Notes: generated from the letters alone by a model not told the origin. Numbered from the stretch's first letter, positions 16,874-25,662 are shown. The stretch is DNA of 64,000 bases from Lentilactobacillus sunkii DSM 19904 (GCF_001435575.1 NZ_AZEA01000011.1:4752-68751), one strand, 5' to 3'. Numbers and translations are program-made.

Positions 16874-16919
16874 AGGAGGATGATGTCATTGTTCTATTGG
16901 CAGCAAAATTGATGTTCAT
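16839..16919 (-). CDS. serine leader peptide
   Basis: A 26-codon frame starting with ATG at 16917-16919, preceded by GGAGGT (complement in 16926-16932). Its middle reads T-M-T-S-S-S-W-S-T-V-T-S-V-W: five serine codons within ten, three in a row (TCA TCC TCC). It lies 155 bases before serC and overlaps segment 1 of the attenuator. The role as a control peptide is inferred from composition, position and the hairpins. Confidence 0.8.
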   Translation of the reverse strand: MNINFAANRTMTSSSWSTVTSVWAIF

Positions 16920-16947
16920 GTGAACAACCTCCATTTCTTATAATTAA

Positions 16948-16976
16948 AATCTAACAGAATCCACAGATAAAAGCAA
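16948..16976 (-). promoter_or_regulatory. serC-serA promoter
   Basis: Minus-strand TTGCTT (16971-16976) and TAGATT (16948-16953), 17-bp spacer, about 30 bases before the leader peptide start. Confidence 0.6.
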
Positions 16977-17072
16977 CCACAAGATTGAATATTTTTACAC
17001 GGTGATGTTTGCAAGTGCATAAATAACATGGTAAATTCAATGGATAACAGATAACGACTGGGAGGCAACAAG

Positions 17073-17702
17073 ATGACGGAATTCTACTTTGTGCGGCATG
17101 GACAGACCGCTGCAAATGCGGCTGGGTTGAAGCAGGGAACAATCAATTCTGAAATAACCTATTTATCGGAAACCGGAAAGAAACAGGCGGAAAGTTTGCA
17201 GAAAGGTTTCGATATCTCGTTTGCGGATCAGATTATTGCAAGCCCACTACAGCGGACAAAAGACACCGCGGCCATCTTAAACCAGAGCGCAAACTTACCG
17301 GTAACTTATGACAAACGCCTTCTCGAAATCTCGTATGGAAAATGGGATGGTCAAAAAAATGCCGATTTAATGGACCAATACCCTGATTTATTTGATCACA
17401 CCCTGAATGATGTCTTCCCAAGTTATGCGGATGTAGCCGATGGGGAGCCCTTTAACCAGGTAATTGGGCGAGTTGACGCATTCATGACAGACGTCTCAGA
17501 GAAGTATCCCGATCAAAGTATCATTTTAGTTACCCATGGCTTTACCATCAAAGCGGCCGTCTTGGCAGCAATTGGGCGTCCAGAGGATATGATGGTTGTC
17601 GAGGAGCCTGACAACACCAGTGTGACTAGAATTACCAAAAATGTGTCAACTGACTCGTACTACCTGAGGTATTATAATCGGGTTGTTAATTCTCATTTTT
17701 AA
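17073..17702 (+). CDS. histidine phosphatase family protein
   Basis: A 209-residue phosphoglycerate-mutase-like phosphatase. The R-H-G-Q-T motif (residues 8-12, catalytic His9) and the second histidine in L-V-T-H-G-F (near 152) are present, along with S-P-L-Q-R-T-K-D-T-A. Length and motifs fit broad-specificity phosphatases (PhoE/GpmB-like) rather than true glycolytic mutase. GGGAGG precedes the ATG. Divergent from serC-serA, so a link with phosphoserine hydrolysis is possible but not shown. Confidence 0.85.
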   Translation: MTEFYFVRHGQTAANAAGLKQGTINSEITYLSETGKKQAESLQKGFDISFADQIIASPLQRTKDTAAILNQSANLPVTYDKRLLEISYGKWDGQKNADLMDQYPDLFDHTLNDVFPSYADVADGEPFNQVIGRVDAFMTDVSEKYPDQSIILVTHGFTIKAAVLAAIGRPEDMMVVEEPDNTSVTRITKNVSTDSYYLRYYNRVVNSHF

Positions 17703-17709
17703 CAAATGT

Positions 17710-17738
17710 TTGACAAATGATTTCTAATCATTTATATT
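17710..17738 (+). promoter_or_regulatory. promoter of the Cys-containing leader transcript
   Basis: Near-consensus TTGACA (17710-17715) and TATATT (17733-17738) with a 17-bp spacer. Confidence 0.75.
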
Positions 17739-17774
17739 GATTTCATCAAGTAACGAAAGAGGAGGAAGCCATTC

Positions 17775-17882
17775 ATGCAAATGTCAGCTGCTAAATTTAT
17801 GTGCTGTTCAATGTGTCAAGCTCAGGTTAGCGCTGATCGTGGCTTCTTTGGTAATACATTCAATTTTGAGGGAAAACTCTAG
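17775..17882 (+). CDS. short peptide, probable leader with clustered Cys and Met codons
   Basis: A 35-codon frame with a strong GAGGAGG site and ATG start. It contains F-M-C-C-S-M-C-Q, three Cys and two Met within seven residues. No membrane segment. It sits between a strong promoter and a strong terminator, ahead of the peptide-binding lipoprotein gene at 18073. By analogy with the serine and aromatic leaders in this window I read it as a control peptide responding to cysteine (or methionine); it could also be a free-standing small protein. Confidence 0.55.
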   Translation: MQMSAAKFMCCSMCQAQVSADRGFFGNTFNFEGKL

Positions 17883-17960
17883 TCGTAGGGGGCTTTCTCC
17901 ATCCTGAATGTCCAAAGTGCCATCGCTTCAGTGTTTAACACTGTGCGATGGCACTTTTTT
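17839..17960 (+). terminator. terminator and possible antiterminator before the oligopeptide-binding gene
   Basis: Long hairpin: AAAGTGCCATCGC (17914-17926) with GCGATGGCACTTT (17945-17957), extended by an inner CAGTGT/ACACTG stem, then T6. The left arm can alternatively pair with GTGGCTTCTTTGG (17839-17851) inside the leader frame, and that segment can pair with GAAGCCAT (17765-17772) at the ribosome site. So mutually exclusive structures exist, though the ribosome logic is less clear than for serine. Confidence 0.6.
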
Positions 17961-18072
17961 ATTTGCAAAATTATCTCTTTCATTCAAAAATTCTTAAAGG
18001 TGGCGGTTGTGGTGTGTAGTCTGATGTTGATTGATGTGAAAATACTTAATTAATTCTTTGGAGGAATCATTC

Positions 18073-19713
18073 ATGCGAAAATTCAGATCATTTTTATTGT
18101 TAGCCTTAGCGGCCGTTCTTGTGGTTACTTTGGCAGCCTGCGGAAAGTCATCAACCAAGTCCAACAGTCAAAAACAAACTTTAAATCTTAGCACAACGGC
18201 ACCACTTGATACAATTGATATTTCAAAAAGCACTGGTTACGGCCAGTCAGGTAATGTGTTTGAAAGCTTTTACCGTCTGGGTAAAGATGGCAAACCAACA
18301 CCAGGTCTTGCCAAGAGCGGCAAAGTTTCCAAGGATGGCAAGACTTGGACATTTAAGTTACGGAATGCTAAATGGAGCAACGGTGACAAGATTACCGCCC
18401 AAGATTTTGTTTATTCATGGCGCCGGACTTTAAAGCCAAGCACCAAATCCACTTACGCATACTTGTTTAGTGGGATTAAGAATGCAGATAAAGTTAATGC
18501 CGGCAAGCTTTCACCAGATAAGATCGGTATCAAGGCTGTAAATGACAAGACTGTTCAGATCCAACTTGAAAAGCCGATTGCCTACTTCAAAGTCTTAATG
18601 GCCTACCCATTGTTTGGACCACAGAATCAAAAAATTGTTGATAAATACGGTAAGAAGTATGGTACCAACTCCAAATACATGGTGTACTCCGGACCGTTTA
18701 AGATTCAAAACTGGAACGGAACCGGTAACAAGTGGCAATTTGTGAAGAACAATCAGTATTGGGACAAAGGCGTCGTTAAGCTGAACAAGATCAACTACAC
18801 GGTGGTTGCCAGCCCATCGACCGGTCTTGAACTCTATCAACAAGGCAAGCTGGATTTGACTCCACTTTCCAATGAACAGGTTAAACATTACAAGGGTGAC
18901 AAAGAATTCAAACAATATCCATACTCAGTTGTTGGCTATATCAAATTTAACTTCAAAGATGCCAATCAGGCTAAACGAAAAGCCATGAGCAATAAGGACA
19001 TCCGACTAGCTATTTCATTAGCAATCAACCGTCAGCAATTGACCAAGAAAGTCCTCGGGGATGGTTCGGATACACCGACCGGTTTCGTGGCCTCGGGACT
19101 TGCGAACAACCCAAAGACCGGTGAGGATTTTGCCAAGGAACAATCAGTTCCAAATACTGTTGACTACAACGTTAAGCTAGCCAAACAGCATTGGCAAAAG
19201 GGACTCAAAGCACTGGGTACCAAGAATGTGACTTTAACGATTACGGCAGGTAACGATGATCCAACCAGTAACCCGATTACCCAGTATATGAAGGCTGAAC
19301 TCCAGAAAGATTTGCCTGGATTTAAGCTCAATATTCGAAACGTTCCCGGTCAAGTGGCCAACCAGGAAGTCTTGAAGGGTGATTTTGACCTTTCACTTTC
19401 CGGCTGGGGTGCCGACTTTAACGACCCGATCTCATTCTTGCAGATTCCGGAAACCGGCACACCTTATAATAGCGGCAAGTACAGTAACGCTGCTTATGAT
19501 AAGCTGATTAAGCGGGCACAGAATCAGGATGCCAACAACGCTGACAAACGTTGGAACGACCTGGTTCAAGCAGCTAAATTATTTAATGCTGATCAAGGAA
19601 TGACACCACTTTATCAACAAGTGACTTCATACCTTCAAAAGCCGGCTGTAAAGGGAATTATTCATAATACCGCTGGGACTCAATGGAACTACAAATATGC
19701 CTATATGAAATAA
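18073..19713 (+). CDS. oligopeptide ABC transporter substrate-binding lipoprotein
   Basis: A 546-residue SBP_bac_5 family protein that would capture peptides outside the cell. Lipoprotein signal with lipobox L-A-A-C (cysteine near residue 22). Family features: R-N-A-K-W-S-N-G-D near 95, W-R-R-T-L-x-P and S-G-W-G-A-D-x-x-D-P. I start it at ATG 18073, since GGAGG lies directly upstream and earlier in-frame codons are part of that site. No permease or ATPase genes follow, so it must feed a transporter encoded elsewhere. A paralogue is at 37753-39411. Preceded by the Cys-leader and terminator. Confidence 0.9.
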   Translation: MRKFRSFLLLALAAVLVVTLAACGKSSTKSNSQKQTLNLSTTAPLDTIDISKSTGYGQSGNVFESFYRLGKDGKPTPGLAKSGKVSKDGKTWTFKLRNAKWSNGDKITAQDFVYSWRRTLKPSTKSTYAYLFSGIKNADKVNAGKLSPDKIGIKAVNDKTVQIQLEKPIAYFKVLMAYPLFGPQNQKIVDKYGKKYGTNSKYMVYSGPFKIQNWNGTGNKWQFVKNNQYWDKGVVKLNKINYTVVASPSTGLELYQQGKLDLTPLSNEQVKHYKGDKEFKQYPYSVVGYIKFNFKDANQAKRKAMSNKDIRLAISLAINRQQLTKKVLGDGSDTPTGFVASGLANNPKTGEDFAKEQSVPNTVDYNVKLAKQHWQKGLKALGTKNVTLTITAGNDDPTSNPITQYMKAELQKDLPGFKLNIRNVPGQVANQEVLKGDFDLSLSGWGADFNDPISFLQIPETGTPYNSGKYSNAAYDKLIKRAQNQDANNADKRWNDLVQAAKLFNADQGMTPLYQQVTSYLQKPAVKGIIHNTAGTQWNYKYAYMK

Positions 19714-19730
19714 GTTTTTAGAATCCAAAA

Positions 19731-19768
19731 AGATCCCCACAGTCGAGATGATTGTGAGGATCTTTGTG
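19731..19768 (+). terminator. terminator after the peptide-binding gene
   Basis: Stem AAAGATCCCCACA with TGTGAGGATCTTT around a central loop. Confidence 0.65.
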
Positions 19769-19868
19769 TATTTGGTTAACCTGATTATCACAAAATGAGA
19801 GTATTATGACAAATTGTTGGCCAGTCATGATAAAATCATTTCAACAAATACTTTTGAGGTGATAATAG

Positions 19869-20795
19869 ATGACAAGAAAAATTGGTGTAATCGGAATGGG
19901 CCACGTGGGCTCAACGGCGGCCCATTATATTGTTGCGAACGGCTTTGCGGACGACTTGGTATTGATTGATATTAACGAAGACAAAGTCAATGCTGACGCA
20001 ATTGATTTTGAAGACGCAATGTCGAACCTGCCGGTGCACACAAATATTACGGTTAATGATTATTCAGCATTGAAAGATGCCGATGTCATTATTTCCGCAT
20101 TAGGTAACATCAAGCTTCAGGATAATCCAAATGACGATCGGTTCGCGGAATTGCCGTTTACCAGTAAGGCAGTTAAATCGGTTGCTCAAAAAATTAAGGA
20201 TTCCGGCTTTAATGGTGTCATTGTGGCAATCACCAATCCTGTTGACGTCATCACGTCCATTTATCAACAAATTACTGGACTTCCCAAAAAACATGTTATC
20301 GGGACTGGAACGTTACTTGATTCATCCCGTATGAAACGCGCCGTTGCCAAAAAATTAAACTTGGACCCTCGTTCGGTTACCGGCTTTAACTTAGGTGAAC
20401 ATGGAAACTCTCAATTCACTGCGTGGTCAACTGTCTGCGTATTGAGCCGGCCAATCACTGAGGTGGCTGAAGAACGCGGACTTGATTTAAATGCGTTGGA
20501 CAAAACTGCCCGAGAAGGTGGCTTCAATGTGTTCCATGGTAAGAAATATACCAACTATGGTGTGGCCACCGCAGCGGTTCGCCTTGCCAATACGGTGATG
20601 AGTGATGCCCATACCGAACTGGCAGTCTCTAATTACCGTGAGGAACTTGGGACTTACCTGTCATATCCCGCAGTGGTCGGCCGTGACGGGATCATCGAAC
20701 AGGTTGAATTACGATTAACTGATGAAGAAAAGAAAAAGCTGCAGATTTCTGCAGACTACATTAAGACAAAGTTCAAGGAATCAATGGAAGGATAA
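19869..20795 (+). CDS. L-2-hydroxyisocaproate dehydrogenase, copy 1
   Basis: A 308-residue member of the lactate/malate dehydrogenase superfamily that reversibly reduces branched or aromatic 2-oxo acids to L-hydroxy acids. NAD-binding [10 protein letters not shown] at 5-14, D-D-R-F catalytic-loop arginine near 91, substrate arginine in T-N-P-V-D region context, and G-E-H-G-N-S-Q-F with the catalytic histidine near 179. The [11 protein letters not shown] motif is the hydroxyisocaproate branch hallmark. It differs from copy 2 (22307-23251) by a one-residue gap in the active-site loop (L-Q-D-N-P against L-Q-R-D-N-P) and by Cys for Arg after the catalytic motif. Confidence 0.88.
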   Translation: MTRKIGVIGMGHVGSTAAHYIVANGFADDLVLIDINEDKVNADAIDFEDAMSNLPVHTNITVNDYSALKDADVIISALGNIKLQDNPNDDRFAELPFTSKAVKSVAQKIKDSGFNGVIVAITNPVDVITSIYQQITGLPKKHVIGTGTLLDSSRMKRAVAKKLNLDPRSVTGFNLGEHGNSQFTAWSTVCVLSRPITEVAEERGLDLNALDKTAREGGFNVFHGKKYTNYGVATAAVRLANTVMSDAHTELAVSNYREELGTYLSYPAVVGRDGIIEQVELRLTDEEKKKLQISADYIKTKFKESMEG

Positions 20796-20827
20796 GGACT
20801 TCGATCAGATCGGACACAAATTATAAG

Positions 20828-20862
20828 GGGTTGGCGGCAAGTTTTTGCGCCAACTCTTTTTG
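20828..20862 (+). terminator. terminator after copy 1
   Basis: GTTGGCG with CGCCAAC (20830-20836 with 20847-20853 approximately) followed by CTTTTTG. Confidence 0.65.
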
Positions 20863-20948
20863 TATGGTCATCGCAGCTCCCAAAGTAACTGGTTGTTTGA
20901 GTAGTTTTAGAACACAGCTGCACAGACTTTCTTTTCACGATTTAGGGA

Positions 20949-21018
20949 CAAAAAAATAGCCACCAACATCGAAATGCCAGTGGCTAAAATCAAATTATCA
21001 AACTCGAATTGTTAATAT
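20949..21018 (-). ncRNA. candidate small RNA, about 70 nt
   Basis: On the minus strand a near-perfect promoter (TTGACA 21048-21053, TACAAT 21025-21030, 17-bp spacer) is followed after about 30 bases by a hairpin AGCCAC/GTGGCT (20957-20963 with 20980-20986) and seven T. No frame with a start codon and ribosome site fits in between. A self-contained small RNA gene is the simplest reading. Its targets are unknown. Confidence 0.6.
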
Positions 21019-21140
21019 ACTTATATTGTAACGCCAAAAATAATATCTGTCAACGTTGCCACCAAAATAAATTCCAGTTTGACACGGTGGCACGTTCAGC
21101 TTAAAATTGAGCCAATAAATGACGATTGGAGCAATAAATT

Positions 21141-22214
21141 TTGCCAAGTTACGATGAAGTATTTAGTTCAAATGGTTATCAATCTCCAGAATATCGAAGC
21201 TTTAATTATTCCTATCAGAAAAAAATGACCGAAGAATTTTCCCGTCGGCGGATTGACTATCCGGCAAAAAAGCTACAGTTTGGCATTGAAACTATCAAGA
21301 TCACAAGTACCATGAGTCAGCAGCAATATCTCAAACTTCAGAGCTTTGTGGAATCATTTCCAAAGAAGCAGAGAAGCGGCAAAGATCCGGTTACCGGGAA
21401 GGATGACTATCAAAGTATTATTTTATATGACAATTACAGGTTATTTGATTCCACACAGTATGTCGTTCGGAGTCCGCTTGGATTTGGCTACACCGTCAGT
21501 AAGTTCTTTACCATCACCAGTGAACGACTGGCAGGCAATCCGAATCATGATGTGCTGGTAACACTGTCTATTGAACCTAACCGATTTTTAAATGTTCCTG
21601 AAGAACCGTTGATCAATTTAATCATCGAGAAAGTCTTGCCACTAATGGTGTCACCACAAATCTCTCAAATGGCGTTCGTTCTTGACATGCCTTTGATTAT
21701 GAACAATTTCCATGTTCAGATGGCAGGAGAAGCGGGCACGAAACAGCAGGTCATTCAGACATTGAACTCACACCAGGAATATGAGTTGAATCGAATTGAA
21801 TATGAAGATCCAAAGGCAACCAGGAAGCTCACGGTATATGATAAATTCCAGTCGTTGCTGGACAACCAGCTGGTCGTGACCGACACCAATTATATATCCG
21901 CTCGTGAAGCTGAATATTATCGTGACCAGGCAGGAGAAAAACAGTTTCTTACCCGGATTGGATTGACGGTATCGTCACCAAATGCCGTCATGCGCTACAT
22001 GAAAAATCACGAGTGGCTGATGCGGGATATTTCAATTGAGTATCGTGATAATAGCGGCATTGACCGGTTTCCCAAAACCGAGTACGCAACGAATGGAAAG
22101 GACTTCCGACGGTCATTCAACCGCATGCTGACCTATCGACTGAAAGTCGTGCAGCAGCGGGCCAGACAGCTGCCTTATTTAACTGAGGATATTTGGCGGA
22201 ATACATTAAACTAA
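21141..22214 (+). CDS. soluble protein of unknown function
   Basis: A 357-residue, charged, soluble protein with a TTG start (21141) preceded by TTGGAG at about ten bases. No signal peptide, membrane segment or cysteine pattern; rich in Arg, Tyr and Gln. No family recognised. It lies between the two hydroxyisocaproate dehydrogenase genes, on the same strand, but with its own leader and no terminator immediately after it. A nucleic-acid-related role is possible from composition but not supported by any motif. Confidence 0.65.
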   Translation: MPSYDEVFSSNGYQSPEYRSFNYSYQKKMTEEFSRRRIDYPAKKLQFGIETIKITSTMSQQQYLKLQSFVESFPKKQRSGKDPVTGKDDYQSIILYDNYRLFDSTQYVVRSPLGFGYTVSKFFTITSERLAGNPNHDVLVTLSIEPNRFLNVPEEPLINLIIEKVLPLMVSPQISQMAFVLDMPLIMNNFHVQMAGEAGTKQQVIQTLNSHQEYELNRIEYEDPKATRKLTVYDKFQSLLDNQLVVTDTNYISAREAEYYRDQAGEKQFLTRIGLTVSSPNAVMRYMKNHEWLMRDISIEYRDNSGIDRFPKTEYATNGKDFRRSFNRMLTYRLKVVQQRARQLPYLTEDIWRNTLN

Positions 22215-22306
22215 ATTTGGACAAATCTCATTAAATTAAAATTCACTGTTGAACTAACATCTCAATGTGTTATGCTTTCATCATTAAAAAATTTTGAGGT
22301 GATTTA

Positions 22307-23251
22307 ATGACAAGAAAAATTGGTGTTATTGGAATGGGTAGTGTGGGCTCAACAGTTGCTCACTACATAGTGTCCGGTGGATTTGCGGATGATTTGGTCC
22401 TGATTGATGTAAATGAGAAAAAGGTTAAAGCCGATGCATTGGACTTTGAAGATGCCATGGCCAACCTGCCGACACATACTAACATCGCCGTGAATGATTA
22501 CAGTGAATTAGCAGATGCCGATATCGTGATTTCAGCAATTGGTAAGCTGCAGTTACAACGCGATAATCCAAGCAACGACCGCTTTATTGAGTACCCATTT
22601 ACCCAAAAAGCAGCCGCATCAGTTGCTGGCAAGATCAAGGATTCAGGCTTCAATGGGATCTTAATCGTGATCACCAACCCGGTTGACGCGATCACGTCAA
22701 TTTATCAGGCTGTCACCGGTTTACCCAAGAAACACGTCATCGGTACCGGAACCTTGCTTGATTCATCAAGAATGAAGCGGGCTGTGGCAAAGAAATTAAA
22801 TATCGACCCTCGTTCCGTCTCCGGCTACAATCTGGGTGAACATGGGAATTCCCAATTCACTGCATGGTCAACGGTTCGGGTTCTTGGCAAACCGATCACT
22901 GAATTGGCTGACAAAGAAGGACTTGACCTGGATAAAATTGATGAAGATGCCCGGATGGGTGGCTTCGTCGTCTTCCGGGGCAAGGGCTATACCAACTATG
23001 CAATCGCCAGTGCTGCTGTACGACTGGCAGACGTCATCTTAAACGATGCCAAAACTGAACTGCCGGTTTCCAACTACCGTGAAGAACTTGGTTCATATCT
23101 GTCATATCCGGCAATTGTCGGCCGCGATGGCATTGTTCAACAACTACAGCTTGATTTAACCGATGAAGAACTGGTAAAGCTTCAAAATTGTGCCAAAATA
23201 ATTACTGAAAAATTTGAAGAATCAAAAGCAAAAGATTTTGCGACTGAATAA
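22307..23251 (+). CDS. L-2-hydroxyisocaproate dehydrogenase, copy 2
   Basis: A 314-residue paralogue of 19869-20795, roughly two thirds identical by eye, with the same ribosome site and first codons (TTTTGAGGTGAT, then [10 protein letters not shown]). It keeps L-Q-R-D-N-P-S-N-D-R-F in the mobile loop, [11 protein letters not shown], and the catalytic His in G-E-H-G-N-S-Q-F followed by S-T-V-R-V-L, so it is the more canonical copy. Likely role: reduction of 2-oxo acids from leucine or phenylalanine catabolism with NADH. A six-residue C-terminal extension separates it from copy 1. Confidence 0.9.
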   Translation: MTRKIGVIGMGSVGSTVAHYIVSGGFADDLVLIDVNEKKVKADALDFEDAMANLPTHTNIAVNDYSELADADIVISAIGKLQLQRDNPSNDRFIEYPFTQKAAASVAGKIKDSGFNGILIVITNPVDAITSIYQAVTGLPKKHVIGTGTLLDSSRMKRAVAKKLNIDPRSVSGYNLGEHGNSQFTAWSTVRVLGKPITELADKEGLDLDKIDEDARMGGFVVFRGKGYTNYAIASAAVRLADVILNDAKTELPVSNYREELGSYLSYPAIVGRDGIVQQLQLDLTDEELVKLQNCAKIITEKFEESKAKDFATE

Positions 23252-23268
23252 TCTTTTATCCATTGAAA

Positions 23269-23308
23269 TAGGCTTTCCCCAAACAGTTTGGGAAAAGCCT
23301 TTTTTCGG
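23269..23308 (+). terminator. terminator after copy 2
   Basis: GGCTTTCCCCAAA with TTTGGGAAAAGCC, CAG loop, then TTTTTT. Confidence 0.8.
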
Positions 23309-23364
23309 TCCTAAAAATGGGAACATTGTATAATTGCTCTATATGGTTAAGGGGGAATTACAGT

Positions 23365-23964
23365 ATGAACAAAACAAGAGTTGAAGCCTTCACTGATGCC
23401 GTGTTGGCGATCATTTTAACCATCATGATACTGGAATTTAAAACACCGGAATCCTTTGAGCTGAGTGCTATTTTGGATCAGATTCCGTACCTGATTTCGT
23501 ACGCAATTGGGTACTTATTTATCGGGGTGGCATGGTACAACCATCACTATATGTTTTCCCAAACTCGCTGGATTACTCAAAACGTTTACTGGGCGAACAA
23601 CATTTGGATGTTCACGACATCATTTATTCCTGTCGCGACCGCTTGGGTTGGCCGGGGATTGAACGAGCAGGGTCCGGAAATCTTTTATTTTATCGTCTTT
23701 TTACTTTGGTCGGTTGCCTATTTTTATTTATCCAACCGTCTGATCCGGGCAAACGAAAAAGACCACCAACCAAAAGCGGCAGAAGCCATTCGGTCGATGG
23801 TGATTTATCGGTATATGAGCAATTGGAAATTGGTTAGCATTCAAGTTATTGTCTCGGTTTTAGTGCTGAAATTCATGCCGGCTCTCCAAATGGTGATCGT
23901 GACCTTAATGATTATTTTTATTGGAGCGCGATTTAATGCGGATAGCGACAAACTTTTTCATTAA
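23365..23964 (+). CDS. TMEM175-like (DUF1211) potassium channel protein
   Basis: A 199-residue membrane protein with about six hydrophobic segments. The N-terminal R-x-x-A-F-T-D-A-V-x-A-I motif (residues 5-16) is the signature of bacterial TMEM175 (usually R-x-x-x-F-S-D), which forms tetrameric K+ leak channels. I start it at the ATG at 23365, which has GGGGGAAT upstream and places the motif at the normal N-terminal position. The stop overlaps the 3' end of menA, which converges on it. Confidence 0.85.
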   Translation: MNKTRVEAFTDAVLAIILTIMILEFKTPESFELSAILDQIPYLISYAIGYLFIGVAWYNHHYMFSQTRWITQNVYWANNIWMFTTSFIPVATAWVGRGLNEQGPEIFYFIVFLLWSVAYFYLSNRLIRANEKDHQPKAAEAIRSMVIYRYMSNWKLVSIQVIVSVLVLKFMPALQMVIVTLMIIFIGARFNADSDKLFH

Positions 23965-24875
23965 TGATAAATAAGCGTATAAATCCAGTAGCCCAAGAAT
24001 CCGACGCACATGCTAAGCGAACCGAAGATCATAATCTGAACGGCGCAGACAAAAGTTTTGGTTTTAATCTGTTCATGATTAAAGATCAATGACTGTTTGA
24101 TGATCAACGGAACCGCCAGCAGGATTGAGAATAGTGCCAGTGGGTAGACGCCGATATACATGGCGTAAAATACCAACAAAACCGCCAAGACATTGGCGGA
24201 ATTAAACATCAACAGGGAATTCTTGATACCAATGTAGTGGACAATCGTCCAGCGATGGTTCACTTCATCTTCTTGGGCGTCACAGATGTTGTTAGCCAGC
24301 ATGATGTTGGCAATCCAGAAGAATAGCGGAGCTGACGCCAACAAAATTTGTCCCAAAAGGGATGCTTTCCAGACAAACATCTGGAATGAGTTGACGTATA
24401 CTGAAATCAGGGTAATCATCACACCCATGGCAAACCCCGAGGCGACTTCACCATATGGGGTGCTTGAGATTGGGTGTGGACCTGATGAGTACATAATGCC
24501 AATTGCGAAACAAATCAGTCCCATCCAAAGTAACGGCAAGCCAACTTGGAAGACCAGGTAAATGCCGATGAGAGCTGACGGCACGACCATGACGACGATC
24601 ATCGTCCGAATGAGATTCAATGAAATGTGTTTGACACCGATAATGTTGGTGCCGGATTTCCACTCTTCCTCATTGGAATGCATGTAATCGTTGTAATTAT
24701 CCAATGTATCAACGGTCATGTTGAATAAAATCATTGCGATAAAAAATAGCGTGGCATACAGTCCGTTGACTGATCCAAGCAGGTACCAGCTGAAAAATAA
24801 CCCTGTGAAAAACGGGAAGATACTGGCTGCCTTGGCTCGGAGTTCGACTAGCTGTGAAAAAGTTGATAAACTCAT
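23961..24875 (-). CDS. menA: UbiA-type prenyltransferase, probable DHNA prenyltransferase
   Basis: A 304-residue membrane enzyme of the UbiA superfamily with about eight to nine hydrophobic segments. The first aspartate-rich motif appears as N-M-x-V-D-T-L-D-N-Y-N-D-Y near 58-70 and the second as N-N-I-C-D-A-Q-E-D near 217. MenA attaches a polyprenyl tail to 1,4-dihydroxy-2-naphthoate. ATG 24875 follows GGAGG. It is divergent from menG with 62 bases between them. No other men genes are here, so the organism may finish menaquinone from imported DHNA. Confidence 0.85.
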   Translation of the reverse strand: MSLSTFSQLVELRAKAASIFPFFTGLFFSWYLLGSVNGLYATLFFIAMILFNMTVDTLDNYNDYMHSNEEEWKSGTNIIGVKHISLNLIRTMIVVMVVPSALIGIYLVFQVGLPLLWMGLICFAIGIMYSSGPHPISSTPYGEVASGFAMGVMITLISVYVNSFQMFVWKASLLGQILLASAPLFFWIANIMLANNICDAQEDEVNHRWTIVHYIGIKNSLLMFNSANVLAVLLVFYAMYIGVYPLALFSILLAVPLIIKQSLIFNHEQIKTKTFVCAVQIMIFGSLSMCVGFLGYWIYTLIYH

Positions 24876-24937
24876 CTTGACCTCCAAAAATTCAATCATT
24901 TAAAAAACACTTACTATTATAACAAAGGAGCAGGAAA

Positions 24938-25654
24938 ATGAGCCTGACAAACAACACCCCGGAAACAAAAGTTGAATCATTGTTTGATAAAATTGCCGAT
25001 AACTATGACAGTATGAACTCACTTATCAGTCTGGGTAATCATAAACATTGGCGCAAACTGGTTATGCGACAGCTAAACGTTCAGCCCGGCACGTTCGCGA
25101 TTGACGTATGCTGCGGGACCGGTGACTGGACGATTGCCCTTGCCAAAGCAGTTGGTCCATCCGGACAGGTGGTCGGCTTGGATTTCAGTGAAGAAATGCT
25201 GAAGATTGCCCAAAAGAAGATTATTGCCGCCGGACTGCAGGATCGGGTCACTCTGGTCAAGGGGGATGCCATGGACTTGCCTTATGACGATGACAAGTTT
25301 GACCTGGCAACGATTGGGTTTGGCTTGCGAAATGTGCCAGACGCTGATCAAGTACTTCATGAGATGACCCGGGTGATCCATAATCGCGGTCAGGTTGCTT
25401 GTCTGGAAACCTCCAAGCCGACAAATCCGATTGTCAAGCTGGGTTGGAAAGCCTATTTCAATCTGGTGCCAATTATGGCAAAGCTCACCGTGAATAAATA
25501 TCAGGAATATTCTTATCTGCAGCGAACGACAGCTGAGTTTGTTTCGGCAGCTAAATTAGTTGAGATGTTTCAAGATGCCGGTCTTACTGATGTCAGTTAC
25601 CGTCAGTTCACATTTGGCGCGGCGGCATTTCATCTTGGTACCAAGCGATCATAA
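24938..25654 (+). CDS. menG: demethylmenaquinone methyltransferase
   Basis: A 238-residue SAM-dependent methyltransferase of the UbiE/MenG family. F-D-x-I-A-x-x-Y-D-x-M-N near the start, SAM-binding D-V-C-C-G-T-G-D-W near 52, G-D-A-M-D-L-P near 103 and G-F-G-L-R-N-V near 118 are all family signatures. It methylates demethylmenaquinone, the last step after MenA. AAAGGAG site. Divergent from menA, which supports the menaquinone rather than ubiquinone assignment. Confidence 0.92.
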   Translation: MSLTNNTPETKVESLFDKIADNYDSMNSLISLGNHKHWRKLVMRQLNVQPGTFAIDVCCGTGDWTIALAKAVGPSGQVVGLDFSEEMLKIAQKKIIAAGLQDRVTLVKGDAMDLPYDDDKFDLATIGFGLRNVPDADQVLHEMTRVIHNRGQVACLETSKPTNPIVKLGWKAYFNLVPIMAKLTVNKYQEYSYLQRTTAEFVSAAKLVEMFQDAGLTDVSYRQFTFGAAAFHLGTKRS

Positions 25655-25662
25655 ATTTTCCC

